DNA of 43,144 bases, taken from a virus. Where the stretch lies: positions 1 through 43,144 of the IMG/VR virus record IMGVR_UViG_3300017967_000055; one strand, given 5' to 3'. A program made the position numbers and the translations under genes. This document shows positions 28,953 through 37,219 of the stretch, piece after piece (within the stretch, counting starts at the first letter, position 1; every line of letters starts with the position of its first letter). A model generated the notes under the pieces. That model did no database searches, was not told where the DNA came from, and saw nothing but the letters and a program-made list of their open reading frames with translations.

Positions 28953-29953
28953 AAATTTTAATTACAGGAATTGCAGGTTTTTTAGGTAGTCATTTAGCAG
29001 AAAAACTATCTGCTATGACAGAAGCAAACATTATCGGAAATGATTCTCTTATTGGGGGTTATGCAGACAATGTTCCTTCCCATATTCATTGGGAAGTTGT
29101 AGATTGTTGTGACTTTAATGAAATGAATCGTTTAATGGAGGGGGTTGATGTTGTCGTACACGCAGCAGCCACTGCACACGAAGGATTGTCAGTATTCTCA
29201 CCTTCATTTATTACAAAAAATATTTTTGAAGCGTCTGTTACTACAATGTCAGCCGCTGTTGCTAATAATGTTAAGAAATTTATTTTTTGTAGCTCAATGG
29301 CTAGATATGGAAATCAAGAGTCCCCTTTTACCGAGGATATGACACCACAGCCTGTTGATCCTTACGCTGTTGCAAAAGTAGCGGCTGAAGATGTGTTAAA
29401 AATATTGGGCAAAGTTCACGGAATGAAATGGAATATTGCAGTGCCTCATAATATCGTTGGACCCAAACAACGTTATGACGATCCTTTTAGAAATGTTATG
29501 AGCATTATGGCTAATAGAAACTTAATGGGTAAGCCTTCTATTATTTACGGAGACGGTGAACAAACTAGATGTTTTTCTTATGTTGACGATTGCGTTAGAT
29601 GTTTAATGGAAATGATTTTTAGAGATGACATTAACGAAGAAGTTATTAACATCGGCCCGGACGAAGGTAGCATTACAATCAACGATTTAGCTAATTTAGT
29701 TGCAGACAAAACTGGTGTAAATGCAGAACCAATTTATATGGACGACAGACCTCAAGAAGTAAAACATGCAAATTGTTCTGCTGATAAAGCTAGAGAACTA
29801 TTGCATTTTAAGACAAACACTACAGTAGAAGAAATGGTAGAGTCCGTGGTACAATATATAAAAGACAAAGGACCTAAACCCTTTAATTATAATTTGCCAG
29901 TTGAGATTAAAAATGAAAAAACTCCTAAAACATGGTCCGAGGGTCTCATGTAA
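28949..29953 (+). CDS. NAD-dependent epimerase/dehydratase (extended SDR) A
   Basis: This encodes a 334-aa extended short-chain dehydrogenase. The NAD-binding motif is ILITGIAGFLGSHLAE (GxxGxxG) at residues 3-18, the SSMARYG strand carries the catalytic serine, and Y139 and K143 in DPYAVAKVAAEDVL form YxxxK. The GPKQRYDDPFRNVMSIM and RCFSYVDDCVRCLMEM segments match nucleotide-sugar epimerases such as UDP-glucose 4-epimerase relatives. It probably acts on a nucleotide sugar in the cytoplasm. The stop TAA overlaps the next ATG by one base. Confidence 0.92.
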   Translation: MKILITGIAGFLGSHLAEKLSAMTEANIIGNDSLIGGYADNVPSHIHWEVVDCCDFNEMNRLMEGVDVVVHAAATAHEGLSVFSPSFITKNIFEASVTTMSAAVANNVKKFIFCSSMARYGNQESPFTEDMTPQPVDPYAVAKVAAEDVLKILGKVHGMKWNIAVPHNIVGPKQRYDDPFRNVMSIMANRNLMGKPSIIYGDGEQTRCFSYVDDCVRCLMEMIFRDDINEEVINIGPDEGSITINDLANLVADKTGVNAEPIYMDDRPQEVKHANCSADKARELLHFKTNTTVEEMVESVVQYIKDKGPKPFNYNLPVEIKNEKTPKTWSEGLM

Positions 29954-31269
29954 TGAATTTTAGATTTAAGGACAAGGTGAATCTATTATGCTTTCCTCAA
30001 GATGAAGAAAACTTAAATCTGTCAGGATTACAGCGCTTTACACCATGTCCAATAACCACTACACTTGTTCGTTATTGGCAAACAAAAGAAAAATATAAAA
30101 ATGCTTCTTTTGAAGACTTTTCTACAAGCAAAAAAGAAAAGTATGTTATTTCAACAGCAGTAAATCATAATCCTCACGAATGGTGTGGCTCAGACAATAT
30201 TGGTCAAGGAGCACACCCTCAACACCCAAACAGAAAAAATGTTTTTGACTGTTTAGATTACGAACAAATGACTGATTTACAAAAAGGCAACGCAATGCTT
30301 GTTTTGGATCAAAGTCATGAAGGCTATCAAACAGAATGGTTGTGGAGTTGGTTTCATAACTCTTGTGAAATGTATTTAATCAATCCTAAAGCAGTTGTTT
30401 ATGTTACTGGTAACTGTAAAGCAAAAGAACAATACACAGCGTGGGCAAATACACATGGTCTTGTTAATAGAATAAAAGTTATTCCTCACACACACTTTGA
30501 AAATATGATTCATGTAACTGCTGTTAATGAAGTTAGAATTCATAAAAAAGATCCGTTACCAACGTTTGAAGATCATATGGCTTACAAGGCGACAAATGAT
30601 TGTAAGACTTTTAATGCGTTACAAAAAAGAGTTCGTCCTCATAGAACCTGGTTGTTTAAAACTTTGTACGATCATGACTTAGTCGATAAAGGTCTTTGTA
30701 GTATGAACGAATTTCAACCAGATCAAACGTTTATGGAAACTAAAGGTATTGACAACGAACATTGTTTGTTGTATAATAGAGGATTACCATTAAAAGCATA
30801 CGGTGTAGCTAATAATGAAAAAGATGATGGCTACTATATTACTAGATTTAATAGTGATGTAGTATTAGATACCTATGTTAGTGTAGTAAGTGAAGCTTCT
30901 TTTGCTGATGCGGATCAAACATGCTTTTTAAGTGAAAAAACATTTAAATCTATTGCGTGTGAGCATCCTTTTATTGTATTTGGCAATCGTGACTCCTTAC
31001 GTTATTTAAAAGAGTTTGGTTACAAAACATTTCATCCTTTTATTGATGAAACTTACGATACGCTGCCTACATGGGAAAGATTAAATGCCATTGCTAAAGA
31101 GTTACAGCGAATTGATGCAATAGAAGATAAACTAGAGTGGTTTGCAGGTATGGAAGATATTTTAAAACATAACAGAAAGGTTCTAAAAAGAAACTCAGAA
31201 GAATACTTACCTGACTCTATGATTGAATTAATTAATTACTATAAGGAATATTTTCATGTGGAAGGATGA
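29953..31269 (+). CDS. Glycosyltransferase-like protein (438 aa)
   Basis: This encodes a 438-aa soluble protein. The C-terminal half contains YVSVVSEASFADADQTCFLSEKTFKSIACEHPFIVFGNRDSLRYL near residues 300-345, which follows the 'F.SEK......G.P.I..G' donor-binding pattern of GT-B enzymes such as the fucosyltransferase group. The N-terminal half is less informative (LNLSGLQRFTPCP; HEWCGSDNIGQGAHPQHP). A transferase acting on a nucleotide sugar supplied by the neighbouring epimerase is a reasonable inference. The start at 29953 uses the TAATG overlap. Confidence 0.6.
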   Translation: MNFRFKDKVNLLCFPQDEENLNLSGLQRFTPCPITTTLVRYWQTKEKYKNASFEDFSTSKKEKYVISTAVNHNPHEWCGSDNIGQGAHPQHPNRKNVFDCLDYEQMTDLQKGNAMLVLDQSHEGYQTEWLWSWFHNSCEMYLINPKAVVYVTGNCKAKEQYTAWANTHGLVNRIKVIPHTHFENMIHVTAVNEVRIHKKDPLPTFEDHMAYKATNDCKTFNALQKRVRPHRTWLFKTLYDHDLVDKGLCSMNEFQPDQTFMETKGIDNEHCLLYNRGLPLKAYGVANNEKDDGYYITRFNSDVVLDTYVSVVSEASFADADQTCFLSEKTFKSIACEHPFIVFGNRDSLRYLKEFGYKTFHPFIDETYDTLPTWERLNAIAKELQRIDAIEDKLEWFAGMEDILKHNRKVLKRNSEEYLPDSMIELINYYKEYFHVEG

Positions 31270-32206
31270 GTATACCCGTGTCAATGATGACATTATAAAA
31301 CATAAAAAGGCGGTAATTGGATTTGGTTGTTCATTTTCAGATGGACAAGGAGCCATTGAACAAGAAATCCTTGATAATTATCCTTGGTATATAGATGGCG
31401 GTAACACACTCAAATGGGATAAACTAACCAAAGAACAACAAAGTGAAGTTAAAGCCAAATATCATGATGTTGGAACTCTTCCTTGGATGCAAAATGGCAC
31501 AACATTAGATTTTCATTTGCACGAAAGACGTCGAGCATATTCTTATCAGCTTGCAGAGATGTTAGGGGATCATGCAGGTATTAACTTTGGTATGCGAGGC
31601 AATGGTAATAGAGCAAGTATTAGTCAACTGTTTACGCACCCCGAATTACTGTTACATCGTTTAGAGGAAATTATTGTTATTTACACCCCAGCAGGTGTTG
31701 AACGTTTTGATTTCTTTCAAAAGACTCTTAATGATCATCATAACTTTATTACAATGTGGCCGCACGAAGATAATTTTCCTGAAGATGTTTGGAGAAGCAA
31801 TTTGTGGGGAGCATACAAACATTATTTGTTGTCAGATTTAAACATTTTACAAGAACAGGTTTTACAAGTAAGAATTTTAGAAACTTGGTTAAAATCGACA
31901 GGAGCAAAATGGAAACTTATTATCGTTCCTGCTTATGACTATGCTCTCTATGAACAGCACTATAACGGCAAAGCTAAAGAGTTTTATAAAAAGAATTGGC
32001 CACATCAATATATGTGGAAACCAGATGGCGAACTTACATTTATGAATTTGGTAGAACAAGCAGAAGGGTTGGAAAGAAACTCTTATTATGGTTACATGGG
32101 AAAAGGATCGCCTGGTGGGTGGGTTACACCTTGTGCGCATCCTTCTATCAAAGGACATAAATTGTTTGCAGAAAAATTATATGAGAAGATTAAAAATGAA
32201 GCGTGA
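31256..32206 (+). CDS. SGNH/GDSL hydrolase-like protein 8
   Basis: This encodes a 316-aa protein with block I VIGFGCSFSDGQGAIEQE near residues 20-37, block II in NFGMRGNGNRASIS (the glycine and the block III-like asparagines), and the C-terminal histidine in TPCAHPSIKGHKLFAEKL near 293-310. The usual aspartate three residues before the histidine is replaced (CAHP), so the acid may come from elsewhere. It overlaps the preceding gene by 14 bases and the next by 11 bases. Confidence 0.82.
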   Translation: MWKDEYTRVNDDIIKHKKAVIGFGCSFSDGQGAIEQEILDNYPWYIDGGNTLKWDKLTKEQQSEVKAKYHDVGTLPWMQNGTTLDFHLHERRRAYSYQLAEMLGDHAGINFGMRGNGNRASISQLFTHPELLLHRLEEIIVIYTPAGVERFDFFQKTLNDHHNFITMWPHEDNFPEDVWRSNLWGAYKHYLLSDLNILQEQVLQVRILETWLKSTGAKWKLIIVPAYDYALYEQHYNGKAKEFYKKNWPHQYMWKPDGELTFMNLVEQAEGLERNSYYGYMGKGSPGGWVTPCAHPSIKGHKLFAEKLYEKIKNEA

Positions 32207-33140
32207 TTATAAACCAAATGGATTACAATACGAGCCCAATATTTTTTGGCAAATTACAAAAGATGTCCCTGTTGAAAGAAGAAAAAAAATCCATGAAGAT
32301 GAAAAACATTTTCCTGATTGTGATGCTTTTCCAGCACCTATTTTCTTACAGGAAAATTATCCCTTGGTTTACCAAGAGCCTTGTAATGAACAGCCAAACG
32401 GTTCTTATAAGTTTTCAACAGGAGATGACGAAAATAAATTTCAACAGAACCTAAAAACACAACCTGATGATTGGAAGTACCGAACACAAGAGGTGTATTA
32501 TAATTTAAATAACAATGGTTATAGAGCACAATCTTGGGAAAAAATAGATTGGGAAAACAGCGTCGTTGTATTGGGTTGCTCTTGTGTTTTTGGAACAGGG
32601 TTGTCGGAGTTTGAAACACTTGATGCTGCATTAGCAGATGCATATAACGGTAGACCTTTTATCAATTTAGGTTATCCTGGAGGATCTAACGAACATACTT
32701 TATACAACCTAACAATGTTGTTTAAATATTTTCCAATGCCAGCAGGTGTTATTGTTTCATATACAACAACAGATAGATCATTATCGTTTGAAGATATGCG
32801 AGCTTATGGTATTGGTCCTTGGGATGTTGCTAATTATCCGGAAAGAGAAACAATCATACACGGAGAAAATAAAACTCAACAATACTTAGCAAACTTTTTG
32901 TCAAAGTCTAATGAATTAGGAAGAAACTACTTTACTGCTTCTGTAATACAGCAAATGTGTGATATGTCAGGTGTCCCAAGTTATCATTTTTCATGGTTCC
33001 AGAGTGCCGCACACGCTGCAAGAGTAGATTATGTTCCGTATTTAGGTGTTAAGGCAGACAGAGCAAGAGATTTGTTACACCCCGGTGCTGAGGTAATGAG
33101 ATCTACTGCTAGTCATATTAAAAAGCATTTTCCGTTATAA
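32196..33140 (+). CDS. SGNH/GDSL hydrolase-like protein 9
   Basis: This encodes a 314-aa protein with a long N-terminal extension of about 120 residues (polar, with YNLNNNGYRAQSW) before block I, VVVLGCSCVFGTGLSEFETL near residues 122-141. Block II glycines are in NLGYPGGSNEHTL, and the catalytic pair is in DLLHPGAEVMRSTASHI near 291-307. The start at 32196 (MKRDYKPNG) overlaps the end of the preceding SGNH-like gene; longer in-frame starts would run opposite it. The late box at 33136 overlaps its stop codon. Confidence 0.82.
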   Translation: MKRDYKPNGLQYEPNIFWQITKDVPVERRKKIHEDEKHFPDCDAFPAPIFLQENYPLVYQEPCNEQPNGSYKFSTGDDENKFQQNLKTQPDDWKYRTQEVYYNLNNNGYRAQSWEKIDWENSVVVLGCSCVFGTGLSEFETLDAALADAYNGRPFINLGYPGGSNEHTLYNLTMLFKYFPMPAGVIVSYTTTDRSLSFEDMRAYGIGPWDVANYPERETIIHGENKTQQYLANFLSKSNELGRNYFTASVIQQMCDMSGVPSYHFSWFQSAAHAARVDYVPYLGVKADRARDLLHPGAEVMRSTASHIKKHFPL

Positions 33141-33143
33141 ATA
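33136..33143 (+). promoter_or_regulatory. T4-type late promoter box
   Basis: An exact TATAAATA overlaps the stop codon of the ninth SGNH-like gene, 6 bases before the 33150 ATG. Transcription from it would start at or just inside the 33150 gene and read into the small genes and the second radical SAM gene. Confidence 0.5.
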
Positions 33144-33149
33144 AATTGT

Positions 33150-33401
33150 ATGAAGGAAACATTGAAAAACTTTTTTAAAAAGCTATTTTTAGAGAGATGG
33201 GAGTTAACAATATACTTTCCCGCAGAAACAAAAGTTTTGCCTGACGGAACCAGGCTGGAAACAGTGTCTCCCAAGACGTATATCGTCAAGCGTATAAAAA
33301 AGTTATCACACCTTCATATGGTGTTTGTTGAAGAAAACGGCATGCGACATGAAATAAAAGTTGTCAATCCCGTTGGATATGATTTAAGGAAAATATTTTA
33401 A
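33150..33401 (+). CDS. Small basic phage protein (83 aa)
   Basis: This encodes an 83-aa basic protein (KETLKNFFKKLFLERWELTIYF, then KTYIVKRIKKLSHLHMVFVEENG). The N-terminal amphipathic helix followed by beta strands suggests a small SH3-like or OB-like fold. It overlaps the next small gene by one base (TAATG). Similar pairs of small proteins occur in other T4-like marine phages; the function is unknown. Confidence 0.75.
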   Translation: MKETLKNFFKKLFLERWELTIYFPAETKVLPDGTRLETVSPKTYIVKRIKKLSHLHMVFVEENGMRHEIKVVNPVGYDLRKIF

Positions 33402-33514
33402 TGAAAAAATTGTGGAATAAAATTAAAAATTGGTGGCTCGACAGAAAAGCCAAAAAAGAACTTGAAAAAAGAATTAAGGAACTAAAAGACCGAGATCCCT
33501 TTATTTACGACTAA
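33401..33514 (+). CDS. Small conserved phage protein with DPFIY end (37 aa)
   Basis: This encodes 37 residues: a basic, tryptophan-containing helix (KKLWNKIKNWWLDRKAKKEL) and the ending KRIKELKDRDPFIYD. Small proteins with a 'RDPFIY' ending are, as far as I recall, widespread in marine T4-like phages. The ATG overlaps the stop of the upstream gene. It is too short for routine ORF calling but well formed. Confidence 0.75.
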   Translation: MKKLWNKIKNWWLDRKAKKELEKRIKELKDRDPFIYD

Positions 33515-33529
33515 AGAAAAGATTATATT

Positions 33530-35041
33530 ATGAGTGATTATGGCAGTGCTGCTGATCAGGCAGAAAAGCAGCTTCGAAATATTTCTAAAACCATGTGTTA
33601 CGCAAAGTGGGCGCAGGTATCCATGCACCTTACTAACGGACAAACACATAGCTGTTATCACCCCCCTACACATAAAATTGATGTCTTAGAAATACAAGAC
33701 AATCCTTCTGCTCTGCACAATACAAAACAGAAAAAAGAAGAACGCAAAATGATGTTGGAAGGAAAACGTCCAGCTGGGTGTTCTTATTGTTGGAAGATTG
33801 AGGACGTTGGGGGAAGAAGTGATCGTATTTACCGAAGTGGAGAATACTGGGCTCAAAATGCCAGAAAAGATATAATCGAAACATTAGATATTGGTAACAT
33901 TAATCCACGTTATGTTGAAGTTAATTTTAATCAGGCATGTAACTTTAAATGCAGTTATTGTTCCCCTCACCTGTCTACTACATGGGAACGAGAAATTAAA
34001 AAAGAAGGTCCTTACAGTATTATTGGACAAGACGGGCATTCTACAAAACACAATGACATTGCTCATTTAGAAAAAATTGATTTAATGCCTATTAAAGTTG
34101 CACAGGATGAAAATCCTTATGTAACTGCTTTTTGGAAATGGTGGCCAGAGTTATATAAAACACTAGAAGTTTTTCGTATGACTGGAGGAGAGCCATTAAT
34201 GGATAGTAATACTTACAAGGTGTTGGATTACATTTATGAAAATCCAAACGCTTGGCTAGAAGTAAGTGTTACAAGCAATATGTGTCCCGATAAACCTAAA
34301 CTGATGGACATGTTTGTTGAAAAACTTCAAAAACTAGAGGAAATACAAATTTGGCAAAGCGACAGATTTAATCCCGGTTCAGGTAATCACTGGTATGTAA
34401 ATATGGCAGTGAAAAACTTTGCAGTATTTGTAAGTTTGGACGGAGCAGGAAAACAAGCAGAATATATTAGAAATGGTTTAAATTATGACACACTACAAAC
34501 AAATGTTGAACGTATTTTAGGGGATACATGTAATACAACCATTACATTTATTAATACATTTAACAGTTTAAGTTTAACGAGTTTTAAGGAATTCTTGGAG
34601 TATATTTTAGAATTACGACACGAGTATTCAAGACAAAACCAAGGTGTTAAAAAGATCCCTATCTACGATCCTTATAACACTCACCCGGACTTTGAAGTGC
34701 ACCCGAGACAACGTATTTGGTTCGATGTTCCACTTTTAAGAAATCCTGAATGGCAGTGTATTAATACTTTGCCAGAAGAATTTGAAAAATACTTAGAAGA
34801 AGCAATCGAGTTTATGGAACACAATTCTAATGTAGATGATTTTGTAGGCTTTTACGACTTTGAGATTGCCAAAGTTAAACGTAATCTAGAATGGATGCGT
34901 GAAAGAAATATGCCTAGAGAAAAACTTGATATTGCAAGAAAGAACTTTGTTAAGTTTTTCAAACAACACGACGAAAGGAGGGGAACTAACTTTTTAGACA
35001 CATTCCCTGAGTTTACAAGTTTTTGGAGGAAATGGGAATGA
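33530..35041 (+). CDS. Twitch-domain radical SAM protein B
   Basis: This encodes a 503-aa paralogue of the 26651 protein. The N-terminal auxiliary cluster cysteines are C42 (HSCYHP) and C84 and C87 (CSYCW); the radical SAM core is CNFKCSYC (C137, C141, C144), and GGEPLM follows. The C-terminal end (RRGTNFLDTFPEFTSFW) closely matches the paralogue. The two copies differ in the middle, so they may act on related but different substrates. It overlaps the carbamoyltransferase start by 4 bases, so the two are coupled. Confidence 0.92.
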   Translation: MSDYGSAADQAEKQLRNISKTMCYAKWAQVSMHLTNGQTHSCYHPPTHKIDVLEIQDNPSALHNTKQKKEERKMMLEGKRPAGCSYCWKIEDVGGRSDRIYRSGEYWAQNARKDIIETLDIGNINPRYVEVNFNQACNFKCSYCSPHLSTTWEREIKKEGPYSIIGQDGHSTKHNDIAHLEKIDLMPIKVAQDENPYVTAFWKWWPELYKTLEVFRMTGGEPLMDSNTYKVLDYIYENPNAWLEVSVTSNMCPDKPKLMDMFVEKLQKLEEIQIWQSDRFNPGSGNHWYVNMAVKNFAVFVSLDGAGKQAEYIRNGLNYDTLQTNVERILGDTCNTTITFINTFNSLSLTSFKEFLEYILELRHEYSRQNQGVKKIPIYDPYNTHPDFEVHPRQRIWFDVPLLRNPEWQCINTLPEEFEKYLEEAIEFMEHNSNVDDFVGFYDFEIAKVKRNLEWMRERNMPREKLDIARKNFVKFFKQHDERRGTNFLDTFPEFTSFWRKWE

Positions 35042-36486
35042 GTGATAAAATAGTTTGGGGTGTAGCGGCAGGGACACATGATGGATCTTTGACAGTGATG
35101 AAAGGAAATGATATTCTTTTTGCATCTCACTCTGAAAGATTTTCCAGAAAGAAAAACGATAAAGATTTACATCACTATTTAATTGGGGAGGCGATGGAAT
35201 ATGGATATCCTGAAAAAATTTACTGGTATGAAAACCCTCTTGTTAAAGCAACAAGAAAACTTTATGCTGGCCAAAAAGACATTTGGTTATCACCTAAGAA
35301 ATACATGGAACGCTATGGTATCTTTGACACTGTTATATGGGGAGATCATCATGCAAGCCACGCTTCTGCTGGTTATTATACTTCTCATTTTACAAACGCT
35401 TGTGTTTTAGTTGTTGATGCTATTGGAGAGTGGACTACAACCTCAATTTGGAAAGGCACTAATACAGACTTAAAATGTTTAAATCGCTGGAAGTATCCTA
35501 AATCATTAGGATTATTTTACAGTGCATTTACAGACAGAGTTGGCCTAAAAGCAAATGAGGACGAATACATTTTAATGGGTATGGCTGCTTACGGCAATCC
35601 TGATAGGTTTTATGATGAAATTATGGAACTATCTGTTTTACACGATAATTTTCACAGGGGTATTAGATGGTGGAAGCCAGAACTTACTGAGGAAGATTAT
35701 TTTGATGTTGCTGCTGCCACACAAAAGGTTTATGAAGTATATCTAAAAAGAATACTTACAAAAGCAAAAGAACTGACAGGTGAAGAAAATTTAGTTTTTA
35801 TGGGAGGGTGTGCTCTTAATTGTCTGGCAAATAGAATTATTCCAGATTATTTTAAGAGTAGTTGGATTATGCCTAACCCCGGTGACGCTGGCTCTTCGTT
35901 AGGTGCTATTTTAGCACAAACAAAAGAAAGAGCAAATTGGTTAACTCCTTACTTGGGGCATAATATTGAAGGTGAGTATCCTGTAGACAAGGTGTTTAAA
36001 GAATTGATTAAAACCGGTATGTGTGGTGTGGCAAATGGCCGCGCTGAATTTGGTCCACGTGCTTTAGGTAATCGTTCTCTTCTCGCTGATCCTAGAGGTA
36101 TAGAGATGAAGGACAAAGTAAACACAATTAAAAACAGGCAGGAATATCGTCCTTTTGCTCCTGTTATTAGACAGGAAGACGTTAGAGATCATTTTAAAGT
36201 TGGTCCACACTTCACTTCTCCTTACATGCAATATATTGTGGAAGCAAAAGAGCCTGAAAAATACCCTGCTATTGTACACCAAGACGGAACCAGTAGAGTG
36301 CAGACAGTAACAAAATTGCAACACCCGGGTTTGTATAACTTACTTACAAAATGGAAAGAAAAAACAGGGTGTCCTATGTTACTTAATACAAGTTTAAATA
36401 TTAAAGGACAACCCATTGTTAACACCGAAGAGAATGCAAAAGACTTTGAAAAACACTATGGTGTTAAGGTTTTTACGGCTAAGTGA
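35038..36486 (+). CDS. NodU/CmcH-family carbamoyltransferase
   Basis: This 482-aa enzyme has the full set of O-carbamoyltransferase motifs: an N-terminal ASKHA-fold metal site (HDGSLTV, SHSERFSRKKND, DHHASHASAGYYTS), GGCALNCLANRI, NPGDAGSSLGA, and the YrdC-like C-terminal part (RAEFGPRALGNRSLLADPR, YRPFAPVI, LLNTSLNIKGQPIVNT). Such enzymes transfer carbamoyl from carbamoyl phosphate, through carbamoyl-AMP, to hydroxyls of sugars or natural products. GGAGG lies about 9 bases before ATG 35038. It is the last gene of the cassette. Confidence 0.95.
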   Translation: MSDKIVWGVAAGTHDGSLTVMKGNDILFASHSERFSRKKNDKDLHHYLIGEAMEYGYPEKIYWYENPLVKATRKLYAGQKDIWLSPKKYMERYGIFDTVIWGDHHASHASAGYYTSHFTNACVLVVDAIGEWTTTSIWKGTNTDLKCLNRWKYPKSLGLFYSAFTDRVGLKANEDEYILMGMAAYGNPDRFYDEIMELSVLHDNFHRGIRWWKPELTEEDYFDVAAATQKVYEVYLKRILTKAKELTGEENLVFMGGCALNCLANRIIPDYFKSSWIMPNPGDAGSSLGAILAQTKERANWLTPYLGHNIEGEYPVDKVFKELIKTGMCGVANGRAEFGPRALGNRSLLADPRGIEMKDKVNTIKNRQEYRPFAPVIRQEDVRDHFKVGPHFTSPYMQYIVEAKEPEKYPAIVHQDGTSRVQTVTKLQHPGLYNLLTKWKEKTGCPMLLNTSLNIKGQPIVNTEENAKDFEKHYGVKVFTAK

Positions 36487-36512
36487 AATACTAATTTTAA
36501 CTAAATAAAGAT

Positions 36513-36806
36513 ATGGGAGACGTCATAAACCTAAAAAGATGGAAAAGTAAGCCCAAGAAAGTACTTGGGTACAGGATGTCTTTCTATTCTGAAGAAGAAA
36601 TCGAAATGGCTCTTCTAGCCTTAAACATGTACGGATTTGGAGAAATTAAGTATACTAGAGATTACATGAAAAAATTAGATCCTGTGTTTATAAGAAGATG
36701 CCTAATGTCTTTGTATCACACAGATTTCTTATCATTAAAAGGCAAAAGAATCATAAATAATATTATAGACCACGTTGAAGAAATATATGATGAGAAGGTA
36801 GGATAA
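36513..36806 (+). CDS. Small phage protein (97 aa)
   Basis: This encodes a 97-aa basic, helical protein (GDVINLKRWKSKPKKVLGYRM, then EEEIEMALLALNMYGFGEIKYTRDYMKKLDP). The helices and arginine-rich C-terminal part (VFIRRCLMSLYHTDFLSLKGKRIINN) suggest a small nucleic-acid-binding fold, but no motif is diagnostic. It follows the carbamoyltransferase gene by 26 bases and precedes the FmdB-like gene by 3 bases. Confidence 0.72.
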   Translation: MGDVINLKRWKSKPKKVLGYRMSFYSEEEIEMALLALNMYGFGEIKYTRDYMKKLDPVFIRRCLMSLYHTDFLSLKGKRIINNIIDHVEEIYDEKVG

Positions 36807-36809
36807 TTA

Positions 36810-37130
36810 ATGCCAATATACAGTTTTGAAAACATCGAAACCGGAGAAGTACATGACAAAATTATGTCGTGGGATGAAAAGGTTAAATACTTGGAAGAAA
36901 ACCCTAATGTTAAATCAATTATTACAGGGGCTCCAAGTTTAGTGAAAGGAACTGGTGATCGAACTAAACCACCAGCTGGCTTTAAAGATGTTTTATCCAG
37001 GGTTGCCCAAAGTAACCCTACTAGTGCGCTTGCAGAAACATGGGGCAAGAAAGACGCCAAATCGGTTAAGATTCGAGACACCGTTAATAAAGTAAAAAAG
37101 AAAATAGGAAATATTAGCACTGACAGCTAA
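36810..37130 (+). CDS. FmdB-like phage protein lacking zinc cysteines (106 aa)
   Basis: This encodes 106 residues. The start (MPIYSFENIETGEVHDKIMSWDEKVKYLEENPNV) is built like the N-terminus of FmdB-type zinc ribbons ('MP.Y.f.....G......s..e....l') but has no cysteine. The second half (GFKDVLSRVAQSNPTSALAETWGKK...VNKVKKK) is helical and basic. Similar proteins occur in T4-like cyanophages; the function is unknown. An intrinsic terminator follows at 37155-37191. Confidence 0.75.
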   Translation: MPIYSFENIETGEVHDKIMSWDEKVKYLEENPNVKSIITGAPSLVKGTGDRTKPPAGFKDVLSRVAQSNPTSALAETWGKKDAKSVKIRDTVNKVKKKIGNISTDS

Positions 37131-37154
37131 AAATCCAGCAGTTTCTAAACCAAC

Positions 37155-37191
37155 AAAAGGGCAGAATGTCAAATAGGCACTCTGCCCTTTT
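37155..37191 (+). terminator. Intrinsic terminator
   Basis: AAAAGGGCAGA at 37155-37165 and TCTGCCCTTTT at 37181-37191 form a perfect 11-bp stem around a 15-base loop, with the T run built into the right arm. It lies 25 bases after the FmdB-like gene and ends the long transcript of the modification cassette. Confidence 0.85.
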
Positions 37192-37219
37192 CTCATCTAA
37201 AAAACGGAGAAAGACCAAA

